Below the pieces are notes generated by a model. That model made no database searches and had not been told where the DNA came from. It saw only the letters and a program-made list of their open reading frames with translations. A DNA stretch of 64,000 bases. Source: Pachypanchax playfairii (Eukaryota; Chordata; Actinopteri; Cyprinodontiformes; Aplocheilidae). Below, piece after piece: positions 47,208-59,400 of this stretch; the first letter of the stretch is position 1, and each line of letters begins with the position of its first letter. The stretch is from positions 5,432,521-5,496,520 of the forward strand of contig SSNP01000007.1 of NCBI GenBank assembly GCA_006937955.1. The letters are read 5' to 3'. The position numbers and the translations under genes are program-made.

Positions 47208-48407
47208 CTGCACAGAGTAAAAGGAAAAGCCAAAATCAGTTCACTGTAAAAAGAAAATGACAATGACTTACCGCCTTGTCAAAACGGGGAACATTTTTGA
47301 CAAACTGTGATCAAATATTTGCCCCTTACAGACTTCTGTTTTTTGCTTTTTGTCATATTTAAATGTTTTAGATTATCAAACACTTTTCCTTATCAGGCAA
47401 AGATAACCAAAAAATCCAAAGCTGTTTTTAAATGTTGATTTATTTGGTTAAAAGGGCAAAAGCTCTCCAAACCAAGTGTGGAAAAGTATTTGCGCCTTAT
47501 TCAAGAACAGATGAGAAACAAAGTCATTGATATCCATCAGTTTGGAATCACAAAGTCATTTCTGATGCTTTAAGACTCTAGAAAAGCACAGTAAGAGTCA
47601 TCATCTGCATGTGGAGGAAACATGAAGCAGTGGTGAAACTTTCCAGGAGCATCCAGCCAATCAAAATCCCTCCAGGAGCATCAACAATCCAATCAGGAGA
47701 TCAGAAAAGAACCCAGAACAACATCTGAAGCTCTGTAGGCCTCCCTGGTCAGATAATAATGATGATGATAATCACAATATATAATTTTACCTCCTTGTCC
47801 AACTCAGGTGTTATTTCTACACTATTCTTTTTTTTAATTCTATTAAAAATAACAACTGTTTAATTTATTGGCGTTATTTCAAAGTAAACAAAACATTCAA
47901 TTTCTGAAAGTCACAAATTGGTTTATTCCTCTGTCTGATCTCTCAAACACTTCAAAAATCAGTGTAAACATGGTGAACATTAAACATGTCTGACATACAT
48001 ACATAAATGATAAAAAGCTACAAATACAGACTTCAAGACAAAAAGCTTTTCAGTTTAGGAACTAAAGGAAAAGTTATAAAACAGACCAAAACAAACTCTA
48101 AAAATATAAAATGAACAAGGCTTTTTTTAAATAAAAGCAACGAAGAGGAACTTAAAACATAAAGTGCTTTTTAGATTTTGAAAAGCTTCTGTGTGCAAAT
48201 CAAAATTAGATTAACAGATGTCAATATTTTATTCAACTGTTAATTTCAACATTAAAATACAGACATTTCCTAACCAACTAATTTAGAATCTTTTCACTCG
48301 AAGCGAATCATAGAAAGATTTTCTGTGTTTTTTAAATGCAACAAGACAGAAACAAACACTTGAGAGTTGGTCCTAACTTTAAGACCTGGATGAGAGGTCT
48401 GACCTAC
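47208..48407 (-). other. fam3a: fam3a 5'UTR intron
   Basis: Proposed 1.2-kb intron between a non-coding first exon and the ATG exon. The acceptor is ctgtgcag|ATTTTTGAG above the start codon; the proposed donor is GAACAG|gtaggt at 48408/48407. A Tc1 relic fills much of its downstream half. Confidence 0.6.
47280..47765 (+). mobile_element. Tc1/mariner-like relic (terminal region plus 5' transposase)
   Basis: The first half matches the AT-rich terminal region of a common fish Tc1 family (AAATATTTGCCCC, TTGCTTTTTGTC, ATGTTTTAGATTATCAAAC). The second half reads as decayed N-terminal transposase sequence. It has the order seen in intact copies: helix-turn-helix region, then a GTGGTGAAACTTTCCAGGAG-type stretch, then ends at GCAGGCCTC-like sequence. 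The 3' part is absent. Confidence 0.7.
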
Positions 48408-48881
48408 CTGTTCATGCAGGTCGATTCAGCTTCAGTTCTGCCTCGGGACAAGGTTTTTCGTGGATACTATAAGCTAAATAATAAGCAGCTGCTGCTCGCG
48501 CCCCCCGGTCATTTACAGTTTCTTGCGCTGCTTCTTCATTGAAGGATTTCCGAAGTAAAAAAGCTTCCAAAATACACAAATGAAAGGTGGGTTTGAAGTT
48601 TAACACCGAACGACCATACAGAATCACCAGTTCTCTCCGTTTTCTTCCGGAAATAACAAAGTTCACCGCGTGCGCACATAGTCTGTGCAGGGAAAGTCAC
48701 GTGACCAACATTTGGGTTCGTTACATGTATTTTTCTTTATTTGATATATTTTATTTTGTCAAACAATACATTGGATTAAACAGATTTATGAAAAAATCTG
48801 ATAAATTATTTTAAATAACAGCGCGAGCCCAAAACCTCTTTCTCGTGCACGCGACTAATGCACGCGACCCTCAAAATCAAG
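48408..48881. promoter_or_regulatory. Bidirectional fam3a/idh3g promoter region
   Basis: The fam3a non-coding exon (from 48408 upward, minus) and the idh3g start codon (48882, plus) diverge from one short interval. It contains an ETS/GABP-type TTCCGGAA palindrome (48645-48652), a perfect GTCACGTGAC E-box palindrome (48696-48705) and NRF1-like GCGTGCGCAC (48668-48677). More CpG-rich sequence follows at 48819-48875. No TATA box is evident. These elements suit a housekeeping mitochondrial gene. Confidence 0.6.
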
Positions 48882-51800
48882 ATGGCTGCCCACAGCGCTG
48901 TTCTCTCCGCTTCCAAAATTATTAATCCTTTCTGGGGTAAACGTCTTGGAAACACAATCAAAGTAAGGCAGGATGAAACATGTGTGTTATTTTTGTTTTC
49001 AGCAATGATCCGTAGCTTCAAATGAAGCTCGTTTATTTCACCTGAACACAAGGTCATGTGGTTAATATTAAAAAAACTGAAATATTTCCACAGAGTGAAA
49101 CTTTACAGTTGTGGTTCTCACAGATGTTCTTAACATGTTAACTGACGTTTATGTTTTTCCAGATATTTGGAACAAGCCTGACAAGTCACAGAAATAAGAC
49201 ATTGAATGTAAGTAAGATAATATATAATTTCCTCAGATTTACTATTTTTGTCACATTTGACTCTGTCACATGTTTTGTTTCACGACATTCAAACGTCCTC
49301 TTCTTCCTTGGTTTTTCTTGCTGCTGATCTTCATTGACAGAGAGAAAACATTGTAAGTTGCTGACTTTTGATACTGATATTCTTTACTTATAAATTAATT
49401 TCTTAAATTAAAGTGTTGAGATTTATGTAATACCTGAAAAAACACCTGCGTCAATCAATATGGGTGTCAAAAGAATTTCACACATGAGATTAAATGAGCT
49501 TTTCAACTGGAACTGTAGCTTCTCAGTGTAATGCCAAACTCTTGTTTGCATGTTAACAATACAGCCTCCTCCTGCAAAGTACGGAGGCAGACACACCGTG
49601 ACCCTCATTCCTGGAGATGGAATTGGTCCAGAACTTCTCAGTCACGTCAGAGAGGTTTTCAGGTGTGTTAAACTGAGTCCTGTTGAAAAGCATCAACTAC
49701 ACACAGACGATGACTTTTTCTATTGCATGGGTTGTAATTGTGCCTGCAGGTTCAGCTGTGTGCCCGTGGACTTTGAGGTGGTGCATGTCAACTCCGCTGT
49801 GGAGACGGAGGATGATATCAATAACGCCATCACTGCCATTCGCCGTAATGGAGTTGCCCTTAAAGGTAAGCCAAACCCTCACAGTGGGCTTGATAACTTT
49901 AAGGCAGGGTACAGCTGTGAGTAGCTGGACCACAATATTGTATATTTAACCACATGAATATTTCACTCCTCTGACAGGGAACATAGAAACCAAACACACC
50001 ATGCCACCATCTGTAAAGTCCCGAAATAATCTCCTACGGTAAAAACTCAGTGAAATATTTGTCCCCTTGATAGATGCACAATTTGTCAGATGGTTCACAT
50101 TTCTCACTTAACTTGGTCCTTTGTGATTGGTTATTTTTCTTCTTCAAACAGCACAAGCTTAGATCTGTTCGCCAATGTGATGCACTGCCAGTCCCTCCCT
50201 GGAGTCCAGACTCGCCACAAGAACATTGACATCATGATCATCAGGGAGAACACAGAAGGAGAGTACAGCAGCCTGGAGCATGAGGTCAGACAGCAAAAAA
50301 ACTAAAAATCAATTCTGCTTTTCCCCAAAATACATCCCTCATGCTCCTTCCTACAACTTCTGTTCTGTTTTGAAATGGGACTTGGAAACTATCACAGCCT
50401 CAAAAATATTGGACTTCATCAGCAACCTGAAATAAATGTCAAACTTGTCAACCTTGTTACGCTTCGATCAATACTGACCTCATTAAACTGAGTGAACTGG
50501 TGTGATGAACTCAGTCAGCTGGAAATGTTTCACACATTAAAGAAAAAATGAGACAGATCTGTAGAGTTTCACATGATGCTGCTACAGGAATAAGTCAGAG
50601 CTGCAGGTATCTGCACCATCAGTTAAATATTGACTGATTAGTATCCTTGTTTCTTGTCTTGTTTGTTTCAATTAGTTGCATTTTGTTTTTTGAATCTCAG
50701 CATCTCACAGTCGAGAACAAACACTTTGGACTGTTTCTCATACTAGTTATGTGTCAGTATGTGTCAAAAGGTAATATCTGTGAGCGTTTCATGTGTATTC
50801 AGTTCTTCTTGTGACTAGTTTCTGTGGTAGGTGTTATTTATTAGCTATTTTTTTATTGTTTCGTGTTAGAGTGTATCAGGGGTTGTCGAGAGCCTGAAGA
50901 TCATCACCAGGAACAATTCCCTGCGGATTGCTGAGTATGCATTCCGGCTGGCTAGAGAGAAAGGTCGCCGCAGGGTCACCGCAGTGCATAAAGCCAACAT
51001 CATGTAAGTTTGTTTCTGGCATATGTCTTCATTCTGAGTCTTATATAATGCCGTGAGTAGAAATTGTGACATGACAACTAACATCTGAGATTAAGCCCCA
51101 ATAGAACAGAGATGTTGTTTGCTGGAACTATTGATCGGACTTTCTTCCACAGGAAGCTGGGCGATGGCCTGTTTCTGCAGTGCTGCAGAGAAGTGGCTTC
51201 TGGATACCCAGATATCACATTTGACAGCATGATTGTAGACAACACCACCATGCAGGTGATGCATACAAACAAACGTAATTGATTCCAGGTTAATTTGAGC
51301 ATCTAATCAGGACATAAAGCTCCCTGCAAGCAGCAAATGTAATCATTTAGGAAGTTGGAAGACCTAAAACCAGAAGAATCAATAGCTACTTAATGCAAAC
51401 TGAAAAGGGTGCGATACAGGTGGCGCAAGCCCTTTAGTTTTAGAAGAGTCTTTACTAATAAATGACAAGTACAATTAAAGAAATGCAGTAAAGAACAAGA
51501 AATACGACTAAAACATATTGGCTTATAGCAGCATTTGATAAAGTTTCTTGATCCTTCATGTGCACTGAGTCAGAGTATCATCAACCAAACTCCCGTTCCT
51601 TCTCACCAGCTCACCTCTGACACAGTAAACATTTGCAGTGTCATTCAAGTATTTTTACAATCATGTAATTTATACTAAGAATGATGTAAATAAGAGGCGT
51701 AAAGGTTGTCCTGGCAGAACAGGACCGGTGAAAACAGCCCTCATCTGGGATCTGAGTGTCTCATGAATCCTTTATTAAAACCTGTTTGGGCTGAATGACT

Positions 51801-52851
51801 TCATGAAATGGAGTTTCTGTAGCTGATTGTTGGTGATTGCAGTGAGTAGATGTGAAGAAAGATACAAAATGAAGATTCGTGGTAAAAGAATGGAACGTTC
51901 AGTCTTATTTAACAGGTTAGTCTGGTTTGCGCTCACACCTGCTTCCCTGCTTTGTTTCTTCCTTGTACCACCCACACGTTCATTGTGTTGTTGTTCTGAA
52001 GGAGACGTTTCAGGGAAACATGTTTTATCAATGTTTTCAAGATCTGAAGCATTTGTCTGCCTCTGTTTGTGTGTTTGTAGCTTGTGTCCAAACCCCAGCA
52101 GTTTGACGTGATGGTGATGCCTAACCTGTATGGAAACGTTGTTAGCAATGTGTGTGCTGGACTGGTGGGAGGGCCCGGCCTTGTGCCTGGTGCCAACTAT
52201 GGTCAGGACTATGCTGTATTTGAAACGGTGAGTGACTAAAAATAAGCATGTAGTCAGTCGACCTCTTATTTGTTAAAAATCAGTCAATCCTGCCTGATTG
52301 AGATGTTTTTTTTTATTTTCTTGCTCTGTTTTTGATCTCAGGCTACAAGGAACACAGGAAAAAGTATTGCAGGCAAGAACATTGCTAACCCTACGGCCAT
52401 GCTGCTGGCCAGCTGCATGATGCTGGACCACCTTAAGTAAGATTTTACCTTCTGTAAATGCTTCACTACCATTTGATCTGAGATATGACCTCATGACTCA
52501 ACATAATTCTGTCTCCGGTACGTCACCAGGCTTTATGATTATGCCAGCTTCATCAGGAATGCAGTTCTCACTACAATGAATGAAACTAGGGTGAGTTTTC
52601 CATCACTGACAAACCTTTTCACTTACTCATCATGCTGCTGTAAAGATATCAGGCTGATGTTGAAAATGTAAAATCCTCTTCTGATGTGTGGGAATATTTC
52701 ACCCTGATCTTGAACCACGTTTCTGAGCATCGTGTTCCTCCTTTCGCAGCTGCACACAGCTGATCTCGGTGGTCAGGGCACCACATCGGAGGTGGTCCAG
52801 TCCATCATGAGGACCATCCAGAGTAAAGGACAGCTCACTACCGAGATCTAA
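48882..52851 (+). CDS. idh3g: Isocitrate dehydrogenase [NAD] subunit gamma, mitochondrial
   Basis: Regulatory subunit of the mitochondrial IDH3 complex (isocitrate + NAD+ to 2-oxoglutarate + CO2 + NADH, TCA cycle). It pairs with the alpha subunit and mediates allosteric activation by citrate and ADP. Exons: 48882-48962, 49163-49207, 49341-49352, 49565-49662, 49750-49865, 49978-50038, 50152-50284, 50870-51003, 51153-51255, 52081-52227, 52342-52436, 52530-52590, 52750-52851. All phases agree, giving 395 residues (human 393). The first 45 or so residues are basic and lack acid residues, as in a mitochondrial presequence. Family blocks: KYGGRHTVTLIPGDGIGPE, VRENTEGEYSSLEHE-like, [20 protein letters not shown] and VGGPGLVPGANYG. 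The metal-binding aspartates of catalytic subunits (YGDxxSD) read N280 and N284 here, which marks a regulatory subunit; gamma fits better than beta. Confidence 0.98.
49341..49352 (+). other. idh3g: idh3g 12-nt microexon
   Basis: AGAGAAAACATT encodes RENI between acceptor cattgacag and donor gtaagt. Phase is 0 on both sides. Including it gives RNKTLN-RENI-PPPAKYGG, close in length to the human linker before AKYGG. Confidence 0.8.
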
Positions 52852-53357
52852 ACCGTCTTTCTGACACTTCTGGTTATCACACACTCATCAGTGGTGTAGG
52901 TGTAAAGAGGCGTCCGTACCGGAGTGGAATGATGTCACACAGATGCTCTGAACACGTCCCAGAACTCTGTACATTTCAGTAAAACCTCCGTTCTACTGTA
53001 AGAATAGATTTGGTTAGCTTATTTATCTGAAGTATTCAGCTTTTGGGCTGCACTGGTGTGTCTCTTTATTTTGAACTTTTCTGCCTTTTGTAATCAATCA
53101 GAATGTGTAATTTAACATCATATTGCCTTTTACATACTTTCCCATCCTTCATGTTAAATCCTGATCCAGCTTTTTCCATTTCTGTTTAAACTGAACACAA
53201 CAGTGTAAGTTTTCTGAAAGCGGAACTTTTCTTCTTGTGGTGAATCTAAATGGATTATACCACAAATTTATGTTGTATGATCAAAAAATAATCCCAAAGC
53301 TGGACATGAAAGAGCTTCATGTTGGTGTTGGGAGAGGAACATTTACTGTATAATATC

Positions 53358-53363
53358 AATAAA
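53358..53363 (+). terminator. idh3g: idh3g poly(A) signal
   Basis: AATAAA followed by further overlapping AATAAA copies, about 510 nt after the stop codon. This gives a plausible 3'UTR of 52852 to about 53385. Confidence 0.7.
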
Positions 53364-53863
53364 TAAATAAATTACCCTTCTATGTGTCCTGTGAGGAGCA
53401 GTTTGTATTTAAGTGTCTTTCAAAGTGGTTTTATAGTTGAAGTAAATTCAGTTTAATGGATATACATTATGTTAAACTGCTGTACATGAATATTTGAACT
53501 CTGTTTGAAACTCCAGGTTTCGTCCCTTCACTCTCATGACACCAACAACGAAATGATGTTTTTTTTGTGGGTCACATAAATGGTCAAGAGACTTACAAAG
53601 AAACCAAAAAGAAGTGAGAAAAGTGAAACAATAACATGTTACACAGGACAGCTAAGCTAAAAATACTGCAAGCAGCCAATAACATATAATTCAGAATTGT
53701 TTCCAAACGAGTCTGAGCAGAGATTTAATGCTCCATCGACATTCGGTTAATATTAGTTCTTCAGTTTCTGGTGCTTTAGGTCCTTTAAATAGACCCGATC
53801 TTATAGAATTGTGTTACTTTGCTGTAATACTTGCATGATGCATGATGCTGATTAAAATTCCGT

Positions 53864-53875
53864 CACTAGATGGCA
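53864..53875 (+). promoter_or_regulatory. CTCF-like motif
   Basis: CACTAGATGGCA matches the CTCF core. It lies about 0.5 kb after the idh3g poly(A) signal, in the same orientation as the site at 41320. Confidence 0.4.
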
Positions 53876-55989
53876 ACACCACTTTCTGTTTCAAAACTTA
53901 TATATCTATTCTGTTGTGTTCACTGTTAAAATACAGGATGTACATTAAATACTCTTTTTCACACCATGTGTTTGAACTGGAGTACAAAAAGAAAACAAGT
54001 ACATTCTCGGCAGGAAGCCCACTCAATTTAATTGGGAACATAAGGATAATTTGGGGTTTTTCTCCCCTTTTTTTCAGATTTGTCTCTTGGTGTAGTCGTA
54101 TGTTTCAAAAAACTAAAAGATTGTGACTTTTCCATCAGTTAAAATCATAAATTTTTCATCCAGTTAAAACATGAATCATTGTTTCACCTGACTGGTTATT
54201 GTTACATCAATGAAATGAAACACGCAGCGAACAGATTCAACCGTGTCTGTGAGGTGGGACTTCTTGCCGACAGATGTACAAATAATCACCGTCCACCTCT
54301 TCGAGTGATAAGGCCCCGCAGCTATAGGGGCACATCTGAGTGTAATGATCTCAGCTAATTCATCATCTGGCCAACTGTGTGGGAACACTGCCTCTCTGGC
54401 TAAACATTTGCATATGGAGCAGAGTAATCCTTAGAGATGAGGCCTGCTCCCTTTTAGATGTTGTCTTGTGTCAGTGATCACACTCGATCACACTGTGTGT
54501 GAATGAAAGTGTTTCAGATGAACAGCTACAGCTTTGCCTTCCTTTACATGTTTGACTCTGTATTAATGTCAGTTTTTTACAGACAGCTGGTTCTGGAATG
54601 ACGCGGTTTCATTTAGAATCGGGTTTTCTGTAAAAGTTTCTCCCAGAATTATTTCAACAACAGGATTTTTACCTCAACTACAAACCCCCAAACCCAGAGA
54701 CGGATGGACATCAGTTTGGATGAAGCAGGAGATTTTGCAACAAATTCACCGGTCAGTTGATCTTCACAGGCATTCATTCAAAAAATATTTATAAGAAATG
54801 TCCATTATGTTTTGTGTTGCAATGACTTCTAATAATAAAACAATCCCTCACATAAAATGTTTCTGTTTATGTAAAATGATTTTTAGTTTTCTTTGCCAGT
54901 TTGTAAATAACTATATTTATTCCAGTAGATAAGAAAAAAAACTATTTTGGAAAATGATCTTTCTGTTCTTCTATGTACTATTTTATTTAAATATGGTATC
55001 TTACCCAGACACAATAAAAGATTGCAGGTTAAAAAGAAAACTACATAAAAATAAATGAACGTTTTAAAGAAATGCTTTTTTTTTTTTAGTAATGTTGCAT
55101 TACAAATATTTCTTGCTGAAGTTTTATAAAAACATTATGGATTCAGTTATTGGTGCCTCCCATTAAATGAACAGAAATCCTCCACGTCTAAACAGTTTCC
55201 GTCCAACTTTAATGCACCTCAATGAAAAAGTGCACTCCCAAATTGCACATTAAAACGAGCAGCTTGTTCATGAGACGTGAGCTGTTTGGACTTACTGTAG
55301 TGAAGTAATGCACAAAATACACACCCAAACAAACCCCATAGAAAAGACTGAGGACTCCTTTTAATCCTCCTTTAACCTTGTGCTGTTGGACAGTTCGCTG
55401 CTTTGACACAACTTCACCTTGAAACTTTAAACTGGTCGTGAGACTTTGGACTATGACACATAGCAGCATGATAACAGAGTGAGAACTGTTTCATACATTG
55501 ACTAAATCTTTGCAAATTAATCATTCCTGCTTCCGCAGCTTTTAATATACATAGTAAATATTAAAATGTGCATTTGTTGTACTAATGTGTCTCTCGTTAC
55601 TGCCAGACATTTGGTTTCGCACACACAGTTTTCTTTTTCAGACTTTCAGATCATCTGAGTTCTTTTTAATCCTTTAGAGTGTGGTAAAGGTTTTGTTTAA
55701 CTTGTTTTATGGTCTACATGAAATAATCCACAGGGCTGATGATTGACACGAGAGAACACCAGCCCCCCCCCTCGGACACTCTCACGATTGAAGAATTTTT
55801 GGACACATCTTTCAGTCTTCACTGTTAGTCTTCTGACTCTGTCTTCATTAGAAGTGCACCAGCTGTCAGTCAGTGTTTCCAACTCCTCAGTTAGGAAAAT
55901 CCTTGTTGACTTTTCTAAAAGTTACCAGAAGTCACTAAATGATGTCATCACATAATTTACCTAATTAGTCATGAGGATGGATTTGCAAT

Positions 55990-56155
55990 GGATTCTGTGT
56001 CTCCAGCTGTTGAAATGGTAAAATATTTTAGTTTAAACATTTGATATGTTGTTTATATACAATTAACAATAAAATATGGGTCATGGGATTTACAAATGAT
56101 TGCATTCTGTTTTTATTTACATTTTATGCAGCATTCCAATTTATTTAAATTAGGT
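55990..56155 (+). mobile_element. Tc1-like element 3' end fragment
   Basis: Contains GGATTTACAAATGATTGCAT and then a TTCTGTTTTTATTTACATTTT-type block followed by GCAGCATTCCAATTTATTT. This is the terminal region of a common teleost Tc1-like family, probably the same kind as the element at 12416-12815. No transposase remains. Confidence 0.55.
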
Positions 56156-56419
56156 TTGCAATTAATGTCTGTTTTGTTTGTCTCTTTTACATTTATATGT
56201 CCACTCTGCTCTTAATTCCCCCAATTCTGTCCAGTCTCATTCATCAGTTTACTGGATCTTACATTCACTATCCTGTTGTAATATTTAATCAATATGCACA
56301 GTCCAGTATAATCTTCATCTCCTGATGACAAACCAAACAGTACAATGCAGGTGTTTCAAATTGCCCCGATTAACTATACCCAATCACAGCTGTTATCAGT
56401 CAGCAGCAGGCCCCCCCGA

Positions 56420-56447
56420 ACACACACACACACACACACACACACAC
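56420..56447. repeat. (AC)n microsatellite
   Basis: Thirteen to fourteen uninterrupted AC dinucleotides after a short C run. Confidence 0.95.
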
Positions 56448-59400
56448 GCCTTAGCCACATTAGGTTACGTCAGCAGACAGCTATTCTTTGTTAAGTCGTG
56501 CCTTCCAGAGTTTGTATTTTGGGCTCTCTGTGTGTCCTCGTGGCTTTGTTTGCACAGAGACTTGCAGTGTTTTTCACAGCAGTGAAATCTTTAACCACGG
56601 GAAGATTAAGAAGAGATAGTTGGTGGTTTGTGGTTTGCTTGGCATATAAATGAGTGTGAAAATTAGGTCAAAAAGAAAAACACAAACAGTGAGGAAGAGA
56701 AAATGTGAGGAAAATATGTCATGTGTAGGTTTTGTAAGCAGGAAGTTACAAAATAATGACTTTTCAGACGCAAAGAGGTTAAATTAATTACTAAGTTTCT
56801 GCTAACCTATTTATTAAAACACTGATGGTATTCTTTTACACTTTTAACACTAGAGGAGATATGGTAAAGATGCACCTAATTGCAGCTAAAACATGGATTT
56901 CTATCCTAAAATCTGTTAAAAAAAAAAACAACAAAACTACATGTTACAGTTTTGGTTATTTCCTCTACCTTCTATTTTAGGACTGATAACCTTCAGACAA
57001 TGATTTTCTATTTCCTTTGGAGCTGCTTTCGTTATACATGTAGTCATTTCTTGGTCAGCACCGCGCTTCAACTTTCAACCTTGTCAGCAGCTGATAGATA
57101 TCAGAGACGTACCGTTTTAAGCTCCCAGTCAAAAAATAGTCAAAACAAAAAGTTCGCTTGCGCACACTGTGCAGCTCTACTGCTTTTGTTGTGCCTTATC
57201 AATAAGATTTGAATGTCTGCGTTGCGCTCAGTTTCATCCCCCGAGAGGTAAACAGATGCTTCAGACGTAGTTGTGTGTGTATGTGCATGACTCTGTGAGT
57301 TCTCTGTAAAACATCTGCATGCAGTTTTACTTCAGCCATGCTCTGACTGATTTCACCTGCTACCCGAGCCAGCCCTTTATGCGACCCGGCCCTGGTATCC
57401 TGACCTGTCAGCAGTCCACTGTGGATGAATGCTGACCGTGTCTGACAGGGGCGCTTTATTTCATTGTGTCTAAATATGATCCCATCTTCCTTGCTCCCTT
57501 TACAAGAACCATTTGCAGTGTTTATCCGTATCCCTGGCACTGAAAGCTCCTTGGCAAAGTAAGAGAGAGTGGAGCCTGTGAGCTATTTCTGTTTGGGTTT
57601 GTGTTTACAAGGCCCTGATCTGATTACTAAGTTTTCTAAGAACATTGATAAGCTGTCTCTGAACTAAAGAGAAAACAGTTTGGTTTCTTGTAGCACACTG
57701 GCCAGATGTAAACTGAAAATGAAGCTCAGGAAGTAATCGGGTGGATATTGATACGCAATTTGTTCCACCATCCTTTCTTGGCTCCTTTTTCCAGCCTCTT
57801 TTTGTTTGTTTGTCTCTTGTCTGTAAATGTGTTTCTGCCTGTGGCATTGCTATGAGTTCAGAGGTTTTTAAAGGTGTCCTATTAAATCAAGAGCAACATG
57901 CTGCACTCATGACAACCCGCATTTCACCGCCCTGATGTCATGAAAACTCTGAAACTAGAGCATCTTGGCACTTTGTCAACTTTACAAACCCCCCACTTTA
58001 CAACTTTGTGTTCAGCAGTCTAAAAAAGTTCTTGTTACCAAAACAAAATGTGTTTCTCAGTTTTGTTCATGCGTTTCATTGTAATCAGTTTTTGTGCATA
58101 TTCTGTGATTGGTTTTTGCTCAGTCGCTGTCGCACTTTGACCAGACCACAATCGTCTCTCACCAATTAAAAGTTCAATGTTCCTGAGGTGCAAAACACAG
58201 CTGGAACGGATAAAAACCAACAAACAAAAAGATCAAAAGGAGACAAAACAGAAAAAATGCCAACAGAAACAAATAAAAACCTCGAAAATAAAATAACATT
58301 TCATAAAACGCAAGAAAAGAATGTTTTCATAGAGAAAGCCAACAGTTTACACAAACTGTAACACAACTGCAACAAGTGTTGGACTTGTTATTTTACTAGA
58401 TTGTTTGGCTTCATATTATTTTGTTTAATGAATGTAAAATTATTTCTTCATGGATATTGTTTTTGTGGTTGTGTTTTTTTTTCTTTACTTATTTATTTGT
58501 TCATATTTTTTTAGTTTGGTGCCTTTGACAATAATATAAATCACATATTTGTCAAAAGGTGAAATTGGAGTATTTTGTGTTTTATGCTCCAGAATCTTTC
58601 AGTTTCCATTTTTCTTTTTCTCTTTTTCTTTTTTTTTATACAAATGCTCAAATCTATTTCCAAACAACAATTCTTCAAGGAAAAAACAGACATGAATTCT
58701 TCTCTTAGAGTGGCCTCGTGCAATTTGGAACAATTTCCTGATTTTTGAACCCTTCCTCTGACTTAAACGTCCTCACCACTGTCTCCACTCGGGGTCATGC
58801 AGCTCTAATAGGTTTTGATGAAAAAAAAGATTTCTGCAAATCCACCAGAAAACTCATCTTTGATTGTATTTTTTCTGTCAGTGTCATAGCTGGGCTGGAT
58901 TCTTGTCTGTCTGTTTTTAAGGACAGTTACACACTCTTTTTTTTTTAAAGAAACAAGTAAATAACAAAAACTAAAAAAGGATAAAAGAAAAGCTGTTTCT
59001 GTGGCTGGTGATAAATATAAGAAAACATGCCAGTTTTTTACTTTCTGAAGACTTGATTTGTTGTGTTGAACAACAGCCTGGAAACAAAGTCTAACTTTCA
59101 GACAGACATCTGGCCTCGAGCGTCATACACAACACAGACATGAGATACATTTAGCAGAATAGGCCACCGTGAATGTCTAATTAGGGATTTGATACAGAAA
59201 AAATATACATTTTCAATTAGAAAAACAAGTTATTTCTTCTTAAACAGTATATAAAACTGAGCATTCATTTCCTCAACATGATAATACTTTGGCTCTGAGT
59301 ATATAAACAGTCGAGTTAGTGTTTTTCTCTCTCATTCTGTTGCTGCTGCAGACCTGATGTTGCTTTCATTAGCTCATTAGGTGCACATTTCCGCCCAACC

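Noticed and set aside
48412..48666. 84-codon minus-strand frame over the fam3a leader exon
   Set aside because: It begins with GTG, not ATG, and resembles no protein; treated as 5'UTR.
57199..57540. 113-codon minus-strand frame
   Set aside because: No recognisable domain, no homology I can recall, and no exon-like boundaries; kept only as a possible conserved element.
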